Shown: positions 25,496 through 34,766 of the stretch, in pieces
How positions within the stretch are numbered: position 1 is the stretch's first letter
Layout: each line of letters opens with the position of its first letter
Assembly (NCBI GenBank): GCA_947500005.1
Contig: CANMQJ010000003.1
Location: 124,001 to 188,000 of the forward strand
Source: an uncultured Paracoccaceae bacterium
Lineage (GTDB): Bacteria; Pseudomonadota; Alphaproteobacteria; Rhodobacterales; Rhodobacteraceae
Length of the DNA stretch: 64,000 bases
Direction: 5' to 3'
The notes under the pieces: model-generated
Database searches by the model: none
What the model saw: only the letters and a program-made list of their open reading frames with translations
What the model was told of the DNA's origin: nothing
Made by a program: the position numbers and the translations under genes

Positions 25496-27940
25496 TCAGG
25501 ATTTCACGCGTTCCATCTTGGGATCGAACAGCGGCTTGAGATGCACCTGGCACGGCACCCGCTCGGTCGCGACCTCCAGCTCGTACTCGCCCGACAGGAC
25601 ATGCTCGGCCCCGATGATATCCGGGGACCGGACATAGCCCATCCCGATCCACTTGCCCAACGTGTACCCGTACCCCGCGCTCGACAGATACCCCACCCGC
25701 TCGCCATCCCGGAAGATCGTCGAACGGCTGGCGATCACGCGGTCGGGATCGTCCGTGGTGAAACTTGCAAGAAGCCTCGTAACGCCCTGTTCCTTCTGCA
25801 TTTGCACGGCGTCGCGCCCCTTGAACGGCATGTTCCCGCGCAGCTTGCAGGCCCAGCCGAGACCGGCCTCGAACGGCGTGTAATCGGGGCTGATATCGCC
25901 CGCCCAGGCGCGGTATCCCTTCTCCAGCCGCAAGCTCTCGATGGCGCGGTAGCCCGCGTCGCGCAGACCCAGATCGGCCCCCGCCTCCATCAGCACGGCA
26001 TAGACGGTGGTTGCGTATTCCACCGGCAGGTGCAGTTCCCAGCCCAACTCGCCCACATAGGTCACGCGCAGCGCGCGCACCGGGCAGCCCGCGATGCCGA
26101 TGGTCTTGGCGGTGCCAAAGGGAAAGCCCTCGTTCGATACGTCGTCGCGCGTCACCTTCTCCAGGATCTCCCGTGCTTTCGGCCCCATGAGCGACAGCAC
26201 CGACCAGGCCGAGGTGACGTCGACCAGCTGCGCGTTCAGCCCCTCGGGGATGTTCCTGGCAATCCAGTCGAAATCATGCGTTGCATAGCCCGTTCCCGTC
26301 ACGATGTAGTATTCGTCCCGCGCCACGCGCACGCAGGTCAGATCGCATTCGATCCCGCCGCGGTCGTTGAGCATCTGCGTGTAGATCAGCGCGCCCACCG
26401 GCTTGGCCACGTCATTGGCCGCGATCCAGCTCAGCGCCTCCTCTGCGTCGGGCCCCTTGAGCACGAACTTGGCAAAGGAGGTCTGATCGATCAGCACCGC
26501 CGCCTCGCGCGCGGCCTTGTGTTCGCGGCCGACCGCGTCGAACCAGTTGGGAATCCCAAAGGTGTAGATGTCGCGCGGCTCCTCGCCAGCTTCGGCGAAC
26601 CAGTTCGGCCGTTCCCAACCCAGCTTCTCGCCAAAGACCGCGCCCTTGGCCCTGAGCGTATCGTAAAGCGGCGACTTGCGGCAGGGACGGCCCGAGTCAT
26701 GCTCCTCGGACGGCCAGGCCATCGTGTAGTGCTTGCCATAGGCCTCGAGCGTCCGGGTGCGGACCCAGTCGGTATCGAAATGAGGCCGCCCGAAGCGGCG
26801 GATATCGACGGGCCAGAGATCATAGGGCGGCTCTCCCTTCGCGACCCATTCGGCCAACGCCATGCCAGCGCCACCACCCGCGGCGATGCCGAAGGCGTTG
26901 AAGCCCGCGCCGACAAAGAAGTTCTTCAGCTCGGGCGCCTCGCCCAGGATGAAATTGCCGTCGGGCGTGAAGCTTTCGGGGCCGTTCACCAACTCCTTGA
27001 TGCCCGCGTTTTCCAGCGCCGGTACGCGACCCAGGGAAAGCTCCATAAGCTGCTCGAAATGCTCGTAATTCGAACTGAGAAGCGTGTAATGGAACCCCTT
27101 GGGAATACCGTCCAGCGCCCAGGGGATCGGGTTCGGCTCATAGCCGCCCATAACCAGGCCGCCGACCTCTTCCTTGTAATAGGTCAGCCGGTCAGGGTCG
27201 CGCAGGGTGGGCAGGTTCGCGGGCACGCCCGCGATCGGCTCGGTGACCATGTATTGATGTTCGACCGGCACCAGCGGCACGTTGACGCCCACGGTCTTGG
27301 CGAAGGCGCGACTCCACTGGCCGCCGCACAGCACGACCTTTTCGCAGGCGATATAACCCTTGTCGGTCTCGACGCCCTTGATCACGCCGTCCTGCACGTC
27401 GACACGCAGCACCTTGGTATCCTCGAAGATCGCCGCCCCCGCCATGCGCGCACCTTTTGCCAGCGCCTGCGTGATGTCCGAGGGGTTGGCCTGCCCGTCC
27501 GTCGGCAGGTACGCCGCGCCCACCACGTCATCGACATCCATCAGCGGCCACAGCTCCTGCGCCTCTTTCGGGGTCAGCAGCTGCATCTCCAGGCCGAAAC
27601 TGCGCGCGGTGGTGGCCTGCCGCTTGACCTCGGTCCAGCGCTCCTGGTTGCAGGCCAGACGCAGCCCGCCATTCATCTTCCACCCGGTGCCGAGGCCGGT
27701 CTCCTCCTCGAGCGTACGGTAGAGGCGCACGGACTCGCCCAGAAGCTGCGTGATGTTGGCCGAGCTGCGCAGCTGGCCCACCAGCCCCGCCGCGTGAAAG
27801 GTCGTGCCCGAGGTCAGTTTCTTGCGCTCGAGCAGCACAACCTCGGTCCAGCCCAGCTTGGCCAGGTGATAGGCTGTCGAACAGCCCACGATGCCGCCGC
27901 CGATGATGACGGCCTTGGCGCTGGTCGGAAAGTCGCTCAT
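25496..27940 (-). CDS. Dimethylglycine/sarcosine-dehydrogenase-like flavoprotein with GcvT domain, copy 1
   Basis: An ~814-residue two-part enzyme. Residues 1-390 are a DAO-type FAD domain with GGGIVG (14-19) and SGTTFHAAG, whose His49 matches the position that binds FAD covalently in dimethylglycine dehydrogenase. Residues ~430-800 are a GcvT-like tetrahydrofolate domain (FKGRDAVQMQKEQG near the C terminus). Such enzymes oxidise an N-methyl group and pass the one-carbon unit to THF. The start at 27940 has GTGAGGA upstream. It lies 7 bases after a choline-kinase-like gene and the ABC transporter. The substrate may be dimethylglycine, sarcosine or another N-methyl compound. Confidence 0.9.
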   Translation of the reverse strand: MSDFPTSAKAVIIGGGIVGCSTAYHLAKLGWTEVVLLERKKLTSGTTFHAAGLVGQLRSSANITQLLGESVRLYRTLEEETGLGTGWKMNGGLRLACNQERWTEVKRQATTARSFGLEMQLLTPKEAQELWPLMDVDDVVGAAYLPTDGQANPSDITQALAKGARMAGAAIFEDTKVLRVDVQDGVIKGVETDKGYIACEKVVLCGGQWSRAFAKTVGVNVPLVPVEHQYMVTEPIAGVPANLPTLRDPDRLTYYKEEVGGLVMGGYEPNPIPWALDGIPKGFHYTLLSSNYEHFEQLMELSLGRVPALENAGIKELVNGPESFTPDGNFILGEAPELKNFFVGAGFNAFGIAAGGGAGMALAEWVAKGEPPYDLWPVDIRRFGRPHFDTDWVRTRTLEAYGKHYTMAWPSEEHDSGRPCRKSPLYDTLRAKGAVFGEKLGWERPNWFAEAGEEPRDIYTFGIPNWFDAVGREHKAAREAAVLIDQTSFAKFVLKGPDAEEALSWIAANDVAKPVGALIYTQMLNDRGGIECDLTCVRVARDEYYIVTGTGYATHDFDWIARNIPEGLNAQLVDVTSAWSVLSLMGPKAREILEKVTRDDVSNEGFPFGTAKTIGIAGCPVRALRVTYVGELGWELHLPVEYATTVYAVLMEAGADLGLRDAGYRAIESLRLEKGYRAWAGDISPDYTPFEAGLGWACKLRGNMPFKGRDAVQMQKEQGVTRLLASFTTDDPDRVIASRSTIFRDGERVGYLSSAGYGYTLGKWIGMGYVRSPDIIGAEHVLSGEYELEVATERVPCQVHLKPLFDPKMERVKS

Positions 27941-27947
27941 GGAATCC

Positions 27948-28829
27948 TCACGCATTTTCGAAGTCTTTGAGCGCGGCGTCGAACCGGGCCCGGTTTTCGG
28001 CCGTGTAGGCCGCGTAATCGAAGGCGATGGCCGAGTGGATCTCGGACACCATGCTCCACATCGTCTCGCGCAGGAGCGAGGCGCATTTCATCGCGCTGTA
28101 GCGCCGCCAGAGCGCGTCATCGGGCGGGTGCCCGTAATAGGCGGCGAGCATCTCGAGCTCGCGCGCCTCGGGCAGTTCGGCGTTGGAGGCCAAGCCCGCA
28201 AGATCGAAGAGAGGAGAGTTGAGGCCGCCATAGTCCCAGTCGATCAGCCAGAGCCGCTCACCCGCGTCGATCAGGTTGGCGGGCAGCAGGTCGTTATGCC
28301 CAAGAACGATATCGATCGGCCCGACGGCGTGTTCCAGTCGCTGGGCAGCCCCAAGCAACTCTGGCAGGACGGCTTCTTGGAGCGAACCTCCAGCGCGCAA
28401 CGTCGCGGCGTAGTCCCGCACGACGTGGAAGACCCAGAACATCAGCGCAGGGCCGCGCAGGACCCGGGTGCCATCTGAATGCAGCCTTTGCAGCAACGGC
28501 ACGATGCGCTCGACCATCCCCGGCGCACGGATATCCGCCGCGTCCAGCGTGCGCCCGGCGACGAATTCCATGGCAAGGATGCCGGGCTCGGCATGAACGA
28601 TGGCGGGCGACAGCCCTGCGGCATGGGCGGCGCGGTGGCAGGCTTGCTCGTTGAAGCGCATCACCTGGTGCACGGGGATGTCGCCGCCCACGCGCACCAC
28701 ATAGTCCCGGCCCTGATCGGACAGCTTGATGTTGTGGTTGGTGATCCCGCCGCTGAGCGCCTCTGCCGCGCCCGGGTCGGTCCAGATCGACAGCGCGAGC
28801 GCACGCGCCATGGCTTCGTCTTCGGTCAT
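27948..28829 (-). CDS. Choline/ethanolamine-kinase-like phosphotransferase, copy 1
   Basis: A 293-residue protein of the APH/choline-kinase fold. The catalytic loop LGHNDLLPAN has Asp180 and Asn185, and LIDWDYGG has the metal-binding Asp197. SGGITNHNIKL near residue 27 is the nucleotide-loop region. This family phosphorylates an alcohol, often choline, ethanolamine or a sugar-like hydroxyl. The start overlaps the permease stop (ATGA), and the flavoenzyme follows 7 bases after it, so it is part of the transport operon. Since DMGDH substrates are not usually phosphorylated, the pairing is unexpected. Confidence 0.87.
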   Translation of the reverse strand: MTEDEAMARALALSIWTDPGAAEALSGGITNHNIKLSDQGRDYVVRVGGDIPVHQVMRFNEQACHRAAHAAGLSPAIVHAEPGILAMEFVAGRTLDAADIRAPGMVERIVPLLQRLHSDGTRVLRGPALMFWVFHVVRDYAATLRAGGSLQEAVLPELLGAAQRLEHAVGPIDIVLGHNDLLPANLIDAGERLWLIDWDYGGLNSPLFDLAGLASNAELPEARELEMLAAYYGHPPDDALWRRYSAMKCASLLRETMWSMVSEIHSAIAFDYAAYTAENRARFDAALKDFENA

Positions 28830-30880
28830 TGCTCCATCCCCAGGCGGCGGCGCATCCGGTGGGCCGAGGCGGCGAGGATGCGGTCGGCGATGATGGCGAT
28901 GAAGGCCACCGCCAGCCCGACGACGATCCCCTGCCCCGTATCGGCCTTGGTCAGCGCGATATAGACGTCCTGGCCCAGGTCGCGGGTGCCCACCAGCGCG
29001 GTGATCACCAGCATCGACAGGGCCAGCATGATGGTCTGGTTCAGCCCGAGCAAAAGCTCGGGCACGATCATCGGCAGCTTGATCCGCCGCATCAGTTGCC
29101 CCTGCGTGCAGCCCGAAACGATGCCCGCCTCCACGATCTGCGGATCGATATTGCGGATGCCGTGCGCGGCATAGCGCACAGCGGGCGCCAGCGCATAGGC
29201 GACGATGGCGATCATGGCCGAAAAGTCCCCCACCCGGAACAGCATCACCACCGGGATCAGGTAGACGAAGCTGGGCAATGTCTGCAGCGTGTCGATGAAG
29301 GCGCCCACGACCCGGTTCGAGGTGGGGTTGCCCGCCGCGAAGATGCCCAGCGGGATGCCGATGGTCGAGGCGATGGCGACGGAGACACCACAGAGATAGA
29401 CGGTCATCATCGCAGGGGTCCACAGACCCGCCAGAATGATCAGCCCGGCCAGGCAGAACACCAGCAGCCCCAGACGCCAGCCGCCCACCCGCAGCCCGAT
29501 CAGGGTGACCGCGATCAGACCCCAGGCCCAGGGGATGCCGGTGAAGAACTTGCGCACCGGCAGCATGAACCATTGCAGGATCACCGTCTTGATGGCGTCC
29601 AGAGTGTCGAAATAGGTGACGTTGATATACTCCATCGCCCGCGTCCAGAACGCACTGGTCGAGATCTCGGCGCTGGCCGGATAGCTCTGGATCCAGGGCC
29701 AGATGATTCCGCCCAGATAGGTCAGCGCGATCACGGCGAGGATCGAGAGCGACCAGCGGTGGCGGCGCAGGAACCCGCCTTGCGACTGCGCCGCGATCCG
29801 GGTCACGGTCCGGGTGGCATATTCCTGGCTCAGCCGGTCCAGCGCGATGGCCAGCACCACGATGGCGATGCCCGCCTCGATCCCGCCGCCGATATCCAAA
29901 CGACGGAGCGCCGTCAGCACGTCGTAGCCCAGCCCTCCGGCCCCGATCATCGAGGCGATGATGACCATGTTCAGCGAGAGCATGATCACCTGGTTCACCC
30001 CCACCATGATCGTCGGCTTGGCCGAGGGCACGAGCACTTTCCACATCTGCTGGCGCGGGGTGCAGCCGACCATGCGACCCAGCTCGGCCAGTTCCTCGGG
30101 TACGCCGCGAAGCGCGACGATTGTCACCCGGATCATCGGCGGCATGGCATAGATGACCGTGGCCACCAGCGCCGAGACCGGGCCGAAGCCGAACATGAAC
30201 AGGATCGGCACCAGATAGGCAAAGACCGGCACCGTCTGCATCAGGTCCAGGATGGGGCGCATCGCGAGGTCGATCCAACGCACCCGGTAGGCGCCGATCC
30301 CCAGGAGCAGCCCGCCCCCCGCCGCCAACGGCACCGCGATCAGGACCGATGAGAGCGTGACCATGGCACTCTCCCACTGGCCGAATATGGCGAGGTAGAT
30401 GAAACAGGCCCCCGTCAGCGTGGCGAGCGCCCAGCTTTTGGTGTAATGTCCCAGCGCCACGACCGAGACCACCACGGCCACCCAGCTGAGCGGGGGCAGC
30501 AGTTGCACCGCGTCGCGCCCCTGCCCGATCACCAGACCTTCGACCAGCACGCCGATCACCACGTCGTAGGGCGCCTCGATCATCGCGGCGACGGCCCGGG
30601 TCATCTCTCGGAACTGGATGCCGAAAAGTGATGCATCCTCCAGCAGCCAATCCATGAAGCCCGAGATGGCGCCTTCGAAATCCGGCTGCCAGGCCGCCGG
30701 AAAGCGTACGATCCAGCGCGCATCCAGGAGCTTGTAAATATCGAAGGCATAGGTGGACAGCGCCCAGGTGACCACGAACAGGCCACCCCAGAATACCCAG
30801 CCACTGCGCAGCAGGTCGCCGACCGAGCGGCGTGGCCCGGTCTGCTTCAGCGCCTGGGGATCGGTATCGGCCTGCATCAT
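28826..30880 (-). CDS. Betaine/TMAO-type ABC transporter permease, fused double unit
   Basis: A 684-residue permease with two MetI-like domains in one chain (about residues 130-345 and 440-660). Each has its own coupling segment: ELGRMVGCTPRQQMWKVLVP in the first and VSGCTQGQLMRRIKLPM in the second. Typical ProW subunits are half this size and form homodimers, so here the dimer is fused. From memory, TMAO transporters (TmoW) of roseobacters belong to the same ProW-like group. The start ATGATG overlaps the ATPase stop. Transports with the ATPase at 30877 and the receptor at 32034. Confidence 0.93.
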   Translation of the reverse strand: MMQADTDPQALKQTGPRRSVGDLLRSGWVFWGGLFVVTWALSTYAFDIYKLLDARWIVRFPAAWQPDFEGAISGFMDWLLEDASLFGIQFREMTRAVAAMIEAPYDVVIGVLVEGLVIGQGRDAVQLLPPLSWVAVVVSVVALGHYTKSWALATLTGACFIYLAIFGQWESAMVTLSSVLIAVPLAAGGGLLLGIGAYRVRWIDLAMRPILDLMQTVPVFAYLVPILFMFGFGPVSALVATVIYAMPPMIRVTIVALRGVPEELAELGRMVGCTPRQQMWKVLVPSAKPTIMVGVNQVIMLSLNMVIIASMIGAGGLGYDVLTALRRLDIGGGIEAGIAIVVLAIALDRLSQEYATRTVTRIAAQSQGGFLRRHRWSLSILAVIALTYLGGIIWPWIQSYPASAEISTSAFWTRAMEYINVTYFDTLDAIKTVILQWFMLPVRKFFTGIPWAWGLIAVTLIGLRVGGWRLGLLVFCLAGLIILAGLWTPAMMTVYLCGVSVAIASTIGIPLGIFAAGNPTSNRVVGAFIDTLQTLPSFVYLIPVVMLFRVGDFSAMIAIVAYALAPAVRYAAHGIRNIDPQIVEAGIVSGCTQGQLMRRIKLPMIVPELLLGLNQTIMLALSMLVITALVGTRDLGQDVYIALTKADTGQGIVVGLAVAFIAIIADRILAASAHRMRRRLGMEQ

Positions 30881-31911
30881 GCCCCGATGCTCCGCCCGAC
30901 CAGCACGTCGATCACCTCCTGTCGACGGACATGGCCGATCAGCGCACCCGCATCGTCGCGCAGGTTGAATGGCCCGTCGGCCCGTTCGATCCGGTCGGCG
31001 ACGGTTTCGATCCGGTCGCGCACGGACAGTTCACCGGCCGCGTCTTCCGCGGCGGCGCCAGGCCGCATGATCGCGCCCAGAGTCAGAACCTTTGCGCGCG
31101 GGATGTAGCGGGTGAACTCGGCCACGTAATCGTCGGCGGGGTTCAGCACCAGCTCCTCGGGCGTGGCGATCTGCACGATCCTGCCGTCATGCATGACCGC
31201 GATGCGGTCGGCCAGCCGGATCGCCTCGTCGAAATCATGGGTGATGAAGACGATGGTCTTTTTCAGCATCCCCTGAAGGCGGAGGAACTCGTCCTGCATC
31301 TCGCGCCGGATCAGGGGATCGAGGGCCGAGAAAGGCTCGTCCAGGAACCACAGGTCGGGCTCCACCGCGAGACTGCGGGCGATGCCCACGCGCTGTTGCT
31401 GGCCGCCCGAAAGCTGCGCGGGGTAATAATTCTCGCGCCCCTTGAGACCGACCAGTTCGATCACCTCCCGGGCGCGCGCCTCTCGGGTGGCGCGGTCCAT
31501 GCCCTGCACCTCCAGCGGAAAGGCCGCGTTCTGCAGGACCGTCAGGTGCGGCAACAGAGCGAAATGCTGGAACACCATGCCCATCCGCTTGCGCCGTATC
31601 TCGATCAGTTGCTTGTCGGTCTTGCCCAGTATCTCCTCGCCATCGAAGATCAACTCTCCCGCGGTGGGCTGGATCAATCGCGACAGGCAACGCACCAGGG
31701 TCGATTTGCCCGACCCCGACAAGCCCATGATGACGAAGATCTCGCCGCGTGCGATCTGTACGTTCGCCGCCTGCACGGCCCCGATCATCTGCGCCGCCCG
31801 CAGGTCTTCGGCCCTCGGCGCGCCGCCATGCGCCTTTAGAAACGTTTCGGGCGCGTGGCCGTAGATCTTCCAGAGGTCCCGGCACTCCAGCAGGATCGAG
31901 CTTTGGGTCAT
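30877..31911 (-). CDS. Betaine/TMAO-type ABC transporter ATP-binding protein
   Basis: A ~344-residue ProV/OpuAA-like ATPase. Walker A is VIMGLSGSGKSTLVRCL, the signature is LSGGQQQRVGIARSL and Walker B is LWFLDEPFSALD. The N-terminal LWKIYGHAPETFLKAHGG is typical of the glycine-betaine group. A C-terminal ~70-residue CBS-like remnant (IGHVRRQEVIDVLVG) may sense osmotic state as in OpuA. The ATG at 31911 has GGGAGA upstream; an in-frame ATG at 31944 lacks one. A GC hairpin separates it from the upstream receptor gene. Confidence 0.93.
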   Translation of the reverse strand: MTQSSILLECRDLWKIYGHAPETFLKAHGGAPRAEDLRAAQMIGAVQAANVQIARGEIFVIMGLSGSGKSTLVRCLSRLIQPTAGELIFDGEEILGKTDKQLIEIRRKRMGMVFQHFALLPHLTVLQNAAFPLEVQGMDRATREARAREVIELVGLKGRENYYPAQLSGGQQQRVGIARSLAVEPDLWFLDEPFSALDPLIRREMQDEFLRLQGMLKKTIVFITHDFDEAIRLADRIAVMHDGRIVQIATPEELVLNPADDYVAEFTRYIPRAKVLTLGAIMRPGAAAEDAAGELSVRDRIETVADRIERADGPFNLRDDAGALIGHVRRQEVIDVLVGRSIGA

Positions 31912-31969
31912 GGGCGAAATCTCCCGGGCGCCTTGCAGCGACAAGGCGGTGGCGATGGATGGGTAAAGA

Positions 31970-32000
31970 CCCGCGCCGGCAGGAACCGAACCGGCGCGGG
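31970..32000 (-). terminator. Intercistronic hairpin after the receptor gene
   Basis: A perfect 10-bp stem CCCGCGCCGG (31970-31979) / CCGGCGCGGG (31991-32000) with an 11-base loop lies in the 122-base gap between the receptor and ATPase genes. It has no T-run. Such stems after binding-protein genes commonly attenuate transcription or protect the receptor mRNA, giving excess receptor over permease. Confidence 0.65.
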
Positions 32001-32033
32001 CAAGGGGTCGGTCAGTCGACCGACGGAGAGATC

Positions 32034-32978
32034 CTATTGCCCGATCCAGCCGGACCAGACATCCTTGTTGGCGTCGAGCCAGGCCTGCGCCACGGCATCG
32101 AGTTCCTTGCCCTCAAGATCGACCTGACCCACCATGTCACCCATCGCCGCGTTGTCGATGGTGAAGGCTTCGATAGCCTTTGCCGCGCCCGGCCATTTCT
32201 CGGGGACACCCTTGTAGGCTACCTTCCAGATGTTGCCGGTAGGCTTGCCGCAATCATAGGCCATGTCGGGGTTCACACCCCAGGACGGGTCGTCGTAGCA
32301 GGCTGCCTCATAGGGCGGGAAGGCTACGTATTCGCCCTCGTATTTCTCGGGGGCCCAGTGCGGAGAATAGAGCCAGAGCACGATGGGCGCCTGGCGCTGG
32401 TAGGCCGATTCAAGTTCGGCAAAGAGCGCGGCATCGGTGCCCGCGTGGACCACTTCGAAATCGAGGCCCAGCGATTCCACCCGCTCCTCGTCGAAGCCCC
32501 CCCAGGTGACCGGACCGCCAAGGTAACGGCCGAACGGCGCCGTCTCGGCCGTCGCGAATTCCTGCGCGCAGTCGTTCAGCGCCTGCCAATCGGGCAGACC
32601 GGGGCAGACATCCTTCATGTAGGCCGGATACCACCACTCCTCGATCGCGTTCATGCCGGTGGGGCCAAGGTTGACGACATTGCCGGTCCCGATGGCCTCG
32701 TCCATCGCCTCGCGGCCCGTGGTCTCCCAGATCTCCATCGCGACATGCAGGTCGCCGGTCTTGAGGCCCGCGAATTGCGCGATGTAGTCGGCCTGAACGT
32801 ATTCCACGTTATAGCCTGCCTCCTCCAGCACCTTGCCCATGATCGTGGTGGTCAGCAGTTGGCCGGTCCAGTCATGCAGCGTGAGCTTGATCGGATCGCT
32901 GCTTTCGACCTCGGCCAGCGCCGCGCTGCTGACGCTCAGCATCAGGGCCCCGGCCCCCATTGCCTTCAAGAAATTCAT
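32034..32978 (-). CDS. Glycine-betaine/TMAO-type substrate-binding protein
   Basis: A 314-residue OpuAC/ProX-family receptor with a signal peptide (MNFLKAMGAGALMLSVSSAALA, cleaved after residue ~22). Several tryptophans in the mature part (EIWETTG, EEWWYPAYM, LWLYSPHWAP, SWGVNPD) could form the aromatic cage that holds quaternary amines, as in betaine and TMAO receptors. First gene of the operon receptor-ATPase-permease-kinase-DMGDH-flavodoxin and divergent from DeoR1. AGGAGAGG is the ribosome site. The substrate is likely an N-methylated amine, but which one is open. Confidence 0.93.
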   Translation of the reverse strand: MNFLKAMGAGALMLSVSSAALAEVESSDPIKLTLHDWTGQLLTTTIMGKVLEEAGYNVEYVQADYIAQFAGLKTGDLHVAMEIWETTGREAMDEAIGTGNVVNLGPTGMNAIEEWWYPAYMKDVCPGLPDWQALNDCAQEFATAETAPFGRYLGGPVTWGGFDEERVESLGLDFEVVHAGTDAALFAELESAYQRQAPIVLWLYSPHWAPEKYEGEYVAFPPYEAACYDDPSWGVNPDMAYDCGKPTGNIWKVAYKGVPEKWPGAAKAIEAFTIDNAAMGDMVGQVDLEGKELDAVAQAWLDANKDVWSGWIGQ

Positions 32979-33059
32979 GACACCTCTCCTGTTCTGTCGG
33001 CCGCGGGTTACGTCCCGTCATCGCCCTCACCAAAACTCACCCTGATCCGGACACAAATC

Positions 33060-33123
33060 AACATTTTTCTGCATTGAGCGCGAATATTGCTTGGCTTTAT
33101 GTAGCTTATTGTGGCTTTTTGAG
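33060..33123. promoter_or_regulatory. Candidate DeoR1 operator, with 10-bp tandem repeats
   Basis: The AT-rich gap between the receptor and deoR1 has three imperfect 10-base direct repeats: GCTTTATGTA (33094), GCTTATTGTG (33104) and GCTTTTTGAG (33114). AACATTTTT lies at 33060-33068, and a near-palindrome GCGAATATTGC at ~33080. GCTTTATGT followed by CTTATT and AACATTTTT both recur upstream of deoR2 (38185-38211). Confidence 0.55.
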
Positions 33124-33168
33124 GCATATTCCACGCCCTGACGGGTCAGAAACGGGAGGTCACGCGCA

Positions 33169-33966
33169 ATGGACCCCAGACCGATTCCCACCGCCGCGGC
33201 CCGCGGCCCCGAGATTCTCGAGATCCTGCGCCTGTCAGGTGGCAGCAGCCGGATCCATGCCCTGGCCGAACGGCTCGGCGTGACCGAGGAAACCGTACGC
33301 CGCAACGTCAAGCGCATGTCGAAGGACGGGCTGGTCCACAAGGTGCATGGCGCGGTCCATCTGCTGGACACCAAGACGGAACTGAGCTTCTCCGCCCGCA
33401 TGTCCGAGGCCACGGAGGCCAAGCGCCGGATCGCCGCGCATGTCGCGTCACGCGTGCCCAACGGTGCGTCGCTCTTTCTCGATATCGGATCGACCACCGC
33501 CTATATCGCGCAGGCGCTGCAGTCGCATTCCGAATTGTTCATCGTCACCAACTCGGTCACCGTGGCGCATGCGCTGGCCGCGCGGAACGGCAACCGTGTC
33601 TTCATGCCTGGCGGGGAATTGCGGCCGCATGACGGCGGCATCTTCGGGGTCGACGCGCTGGATTTCGTGGAACGGTTCCAGACCGATTTCGCCATCCTCT
33701 CGGCCGCGGCCATCGATGCGACCAAGGGTGTGCTGATCTTCGATCTCGAAGAGGCCAAGTTCTCGCGGGCCATCATGGATCGCGCGACCACCCGGATTCT
33801 TGCCGCCGACAGTTCGAAATTCGGAAAACGCGCTCCGATTTCGCTGGCCGATCCCCAACTGCTGGATCTGCTGGTCACCGACGCAGCCCCGCCCGATGAC
33901 CTGGCGGCGGCGCTTGCGGGACTGGAGATCGAGGTAGACGTGGCCCCCGGAGGAGAAGGCGCATGA
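33169..33966 (+). CDS. DeoR-family regulator 1, divergent from the betaine-type operon
   Basis: A 265-residue DeoR/GlpR-type regulator. Residues ~12-65 are the helix-turn-helix (RIHALAERLGVTEETVRRNVKRM) ending in the family HGAVHL turn, and ~80-235 are the DeoRC sugar-phosphate sensor (LFLDIGSTTAYIAQAL, IVTNSVTVAHALA). DeoR proteins typically sense a phosphorylated intermediate, which fits the kinase in the regulated operon. Its stop overlaps the IMPase gene start by 4 bases. About 30 percent like DeoR2 by eye in the N-terminal half; the two are probably paralogs. Confidence 0.93.
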   Translation: MDPRPIPTAAARGPEILEILRLSGGSSRIHALAERLGVTEETVRRNVKRMSKDGLVHKVHGAVHLLDTKTELSFSARMSEATEAKRRIAAHVASRVPNGASLFLDIGSTTAYIAQALQSHSELFIVTNSVTVAHALAARNGNRVFMPGGELRPHDGGIFGVDALDFVERFQTDFAILSAAAIDATKGVLIFDLEEAKFSRAIMDRATTRILAADSSKFGKRAPISLADPQLLDLLVTDAAPPDDLAAALAGLEIEVDVAPGGEGA

Positions 33967-34766
33967 CCGATCTTGCCGCCACGCTGCAAGTTGCGCTCGA
34001 GATCACCGCGCGGGCCGCCGAAATCCCGAACGAGGCTTTCGCCACCCCACCCGAGGTGGACATGAAATCCGACGAAAGCCCCGTCACCCGCGCCGATCGG
34101 GAAACCGAAGCGATGCTGCGCACGGCCTTGATGGAAGCCTTTCCCGGTGACGGGATATTCGGCGAGGAGTACGGGACCGAAGGCCTCGACCGGGCGCGCA
34201 TCTGGGTCATCGATCCGATCGACGGAACCAAGAGTTTCATCACCGGCGTGCCGCTTTTCGGGATGCTCCTTGCGCTGATGGAAGGGGACGCGCCGCAATT
34301 GGGCATCGTGCGCCTTCCTGCGCTTGGCACCGTGTACACCGGGTTGCGCGGCGGTGGGGCCCGGCGCGACGGGAAACCAATCCATGCCTCCTCGTGCACC
34401 CGCCTGTCCGATGCGACCCTCTTCATCAACGAGGGTGAAAAGATCTGGACCGAGGATGCGGATCTTTTCGGCAGGCTCTGCACCGCAGGTCGCTTGCGGC
34501 GCTTGAGCTATGACTGCCAACCCCATGTTCTGCTGGCAGAAGGACGGATAGACGCCGTGGTGGATTACGACCTGAAACCCTATGACTACCTGCCCGTCGC
34601 GGCGGTGGTCGCAGCGGCGGGCGGCGTGATGACGGACTGGCAGGGCCGGCCGCTGGGCTTCGAATCCGACGGGCGGGTGGTCAGCGCGGCGACCCCCGCC
34701 CTGCATGCCGAGTTGCTGGACCTGCTGGCCGGCCCTCAGGCAGAGGCTCGTACCGCCGCGACGTGA
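33963..34766 (+). CDS. Inositol-monophosphatase-family phosphatase
   Basis: A 267-residue Mg2+-dependent phosphatase of the IMPase fold. Metal ligands are visible at FGEEYG (Glu68/69) and WVIDPIDGTKSFITG (Asp84, Asp87), and the second Asp lies in VVDYDLKPYDYLPVAA. The LKPYD form is shared with HisN-type histidinol-phosphatases, so a role in histidine synthesis is a real alternative. It is coupled to deoR1 (4-base overlap), which points instead to the nearby phosphorylated-intermediate pathway. Its last 31 bases overlap the convergent kinase 2 gene. Confidence 0.9.
   Translation: MTDLAATLQVALEITARAAEIPNEAFATPPEVDMKSDESPVTRADRETEAMLRTALMEAFPGDGIFGEEYGTEGLDRARIWVIDPIDGTKSFITGVPLFGMLLALMEGDAPQLGIVRLPALGTVYTGLRGGGARRDGKPIHASSCTRLSDATLFINEGEKIWTEDADLFGRLCTAGRLRRLSYDCQPHVLLAEGRIDAVVDYDLKPYDYLPVAAVVAAAGGVMTDWQGRPLGFESDGRVVSAATPALHAELLDLLAGPQAEARTAAT

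Noticed and set aside
33963..34766. Firm call as HisN histidinol-phosphatase
   Set aside because: The LKPYD motif fits HisN, but coupling with deoR1 and absence of his genes keep it at family level.
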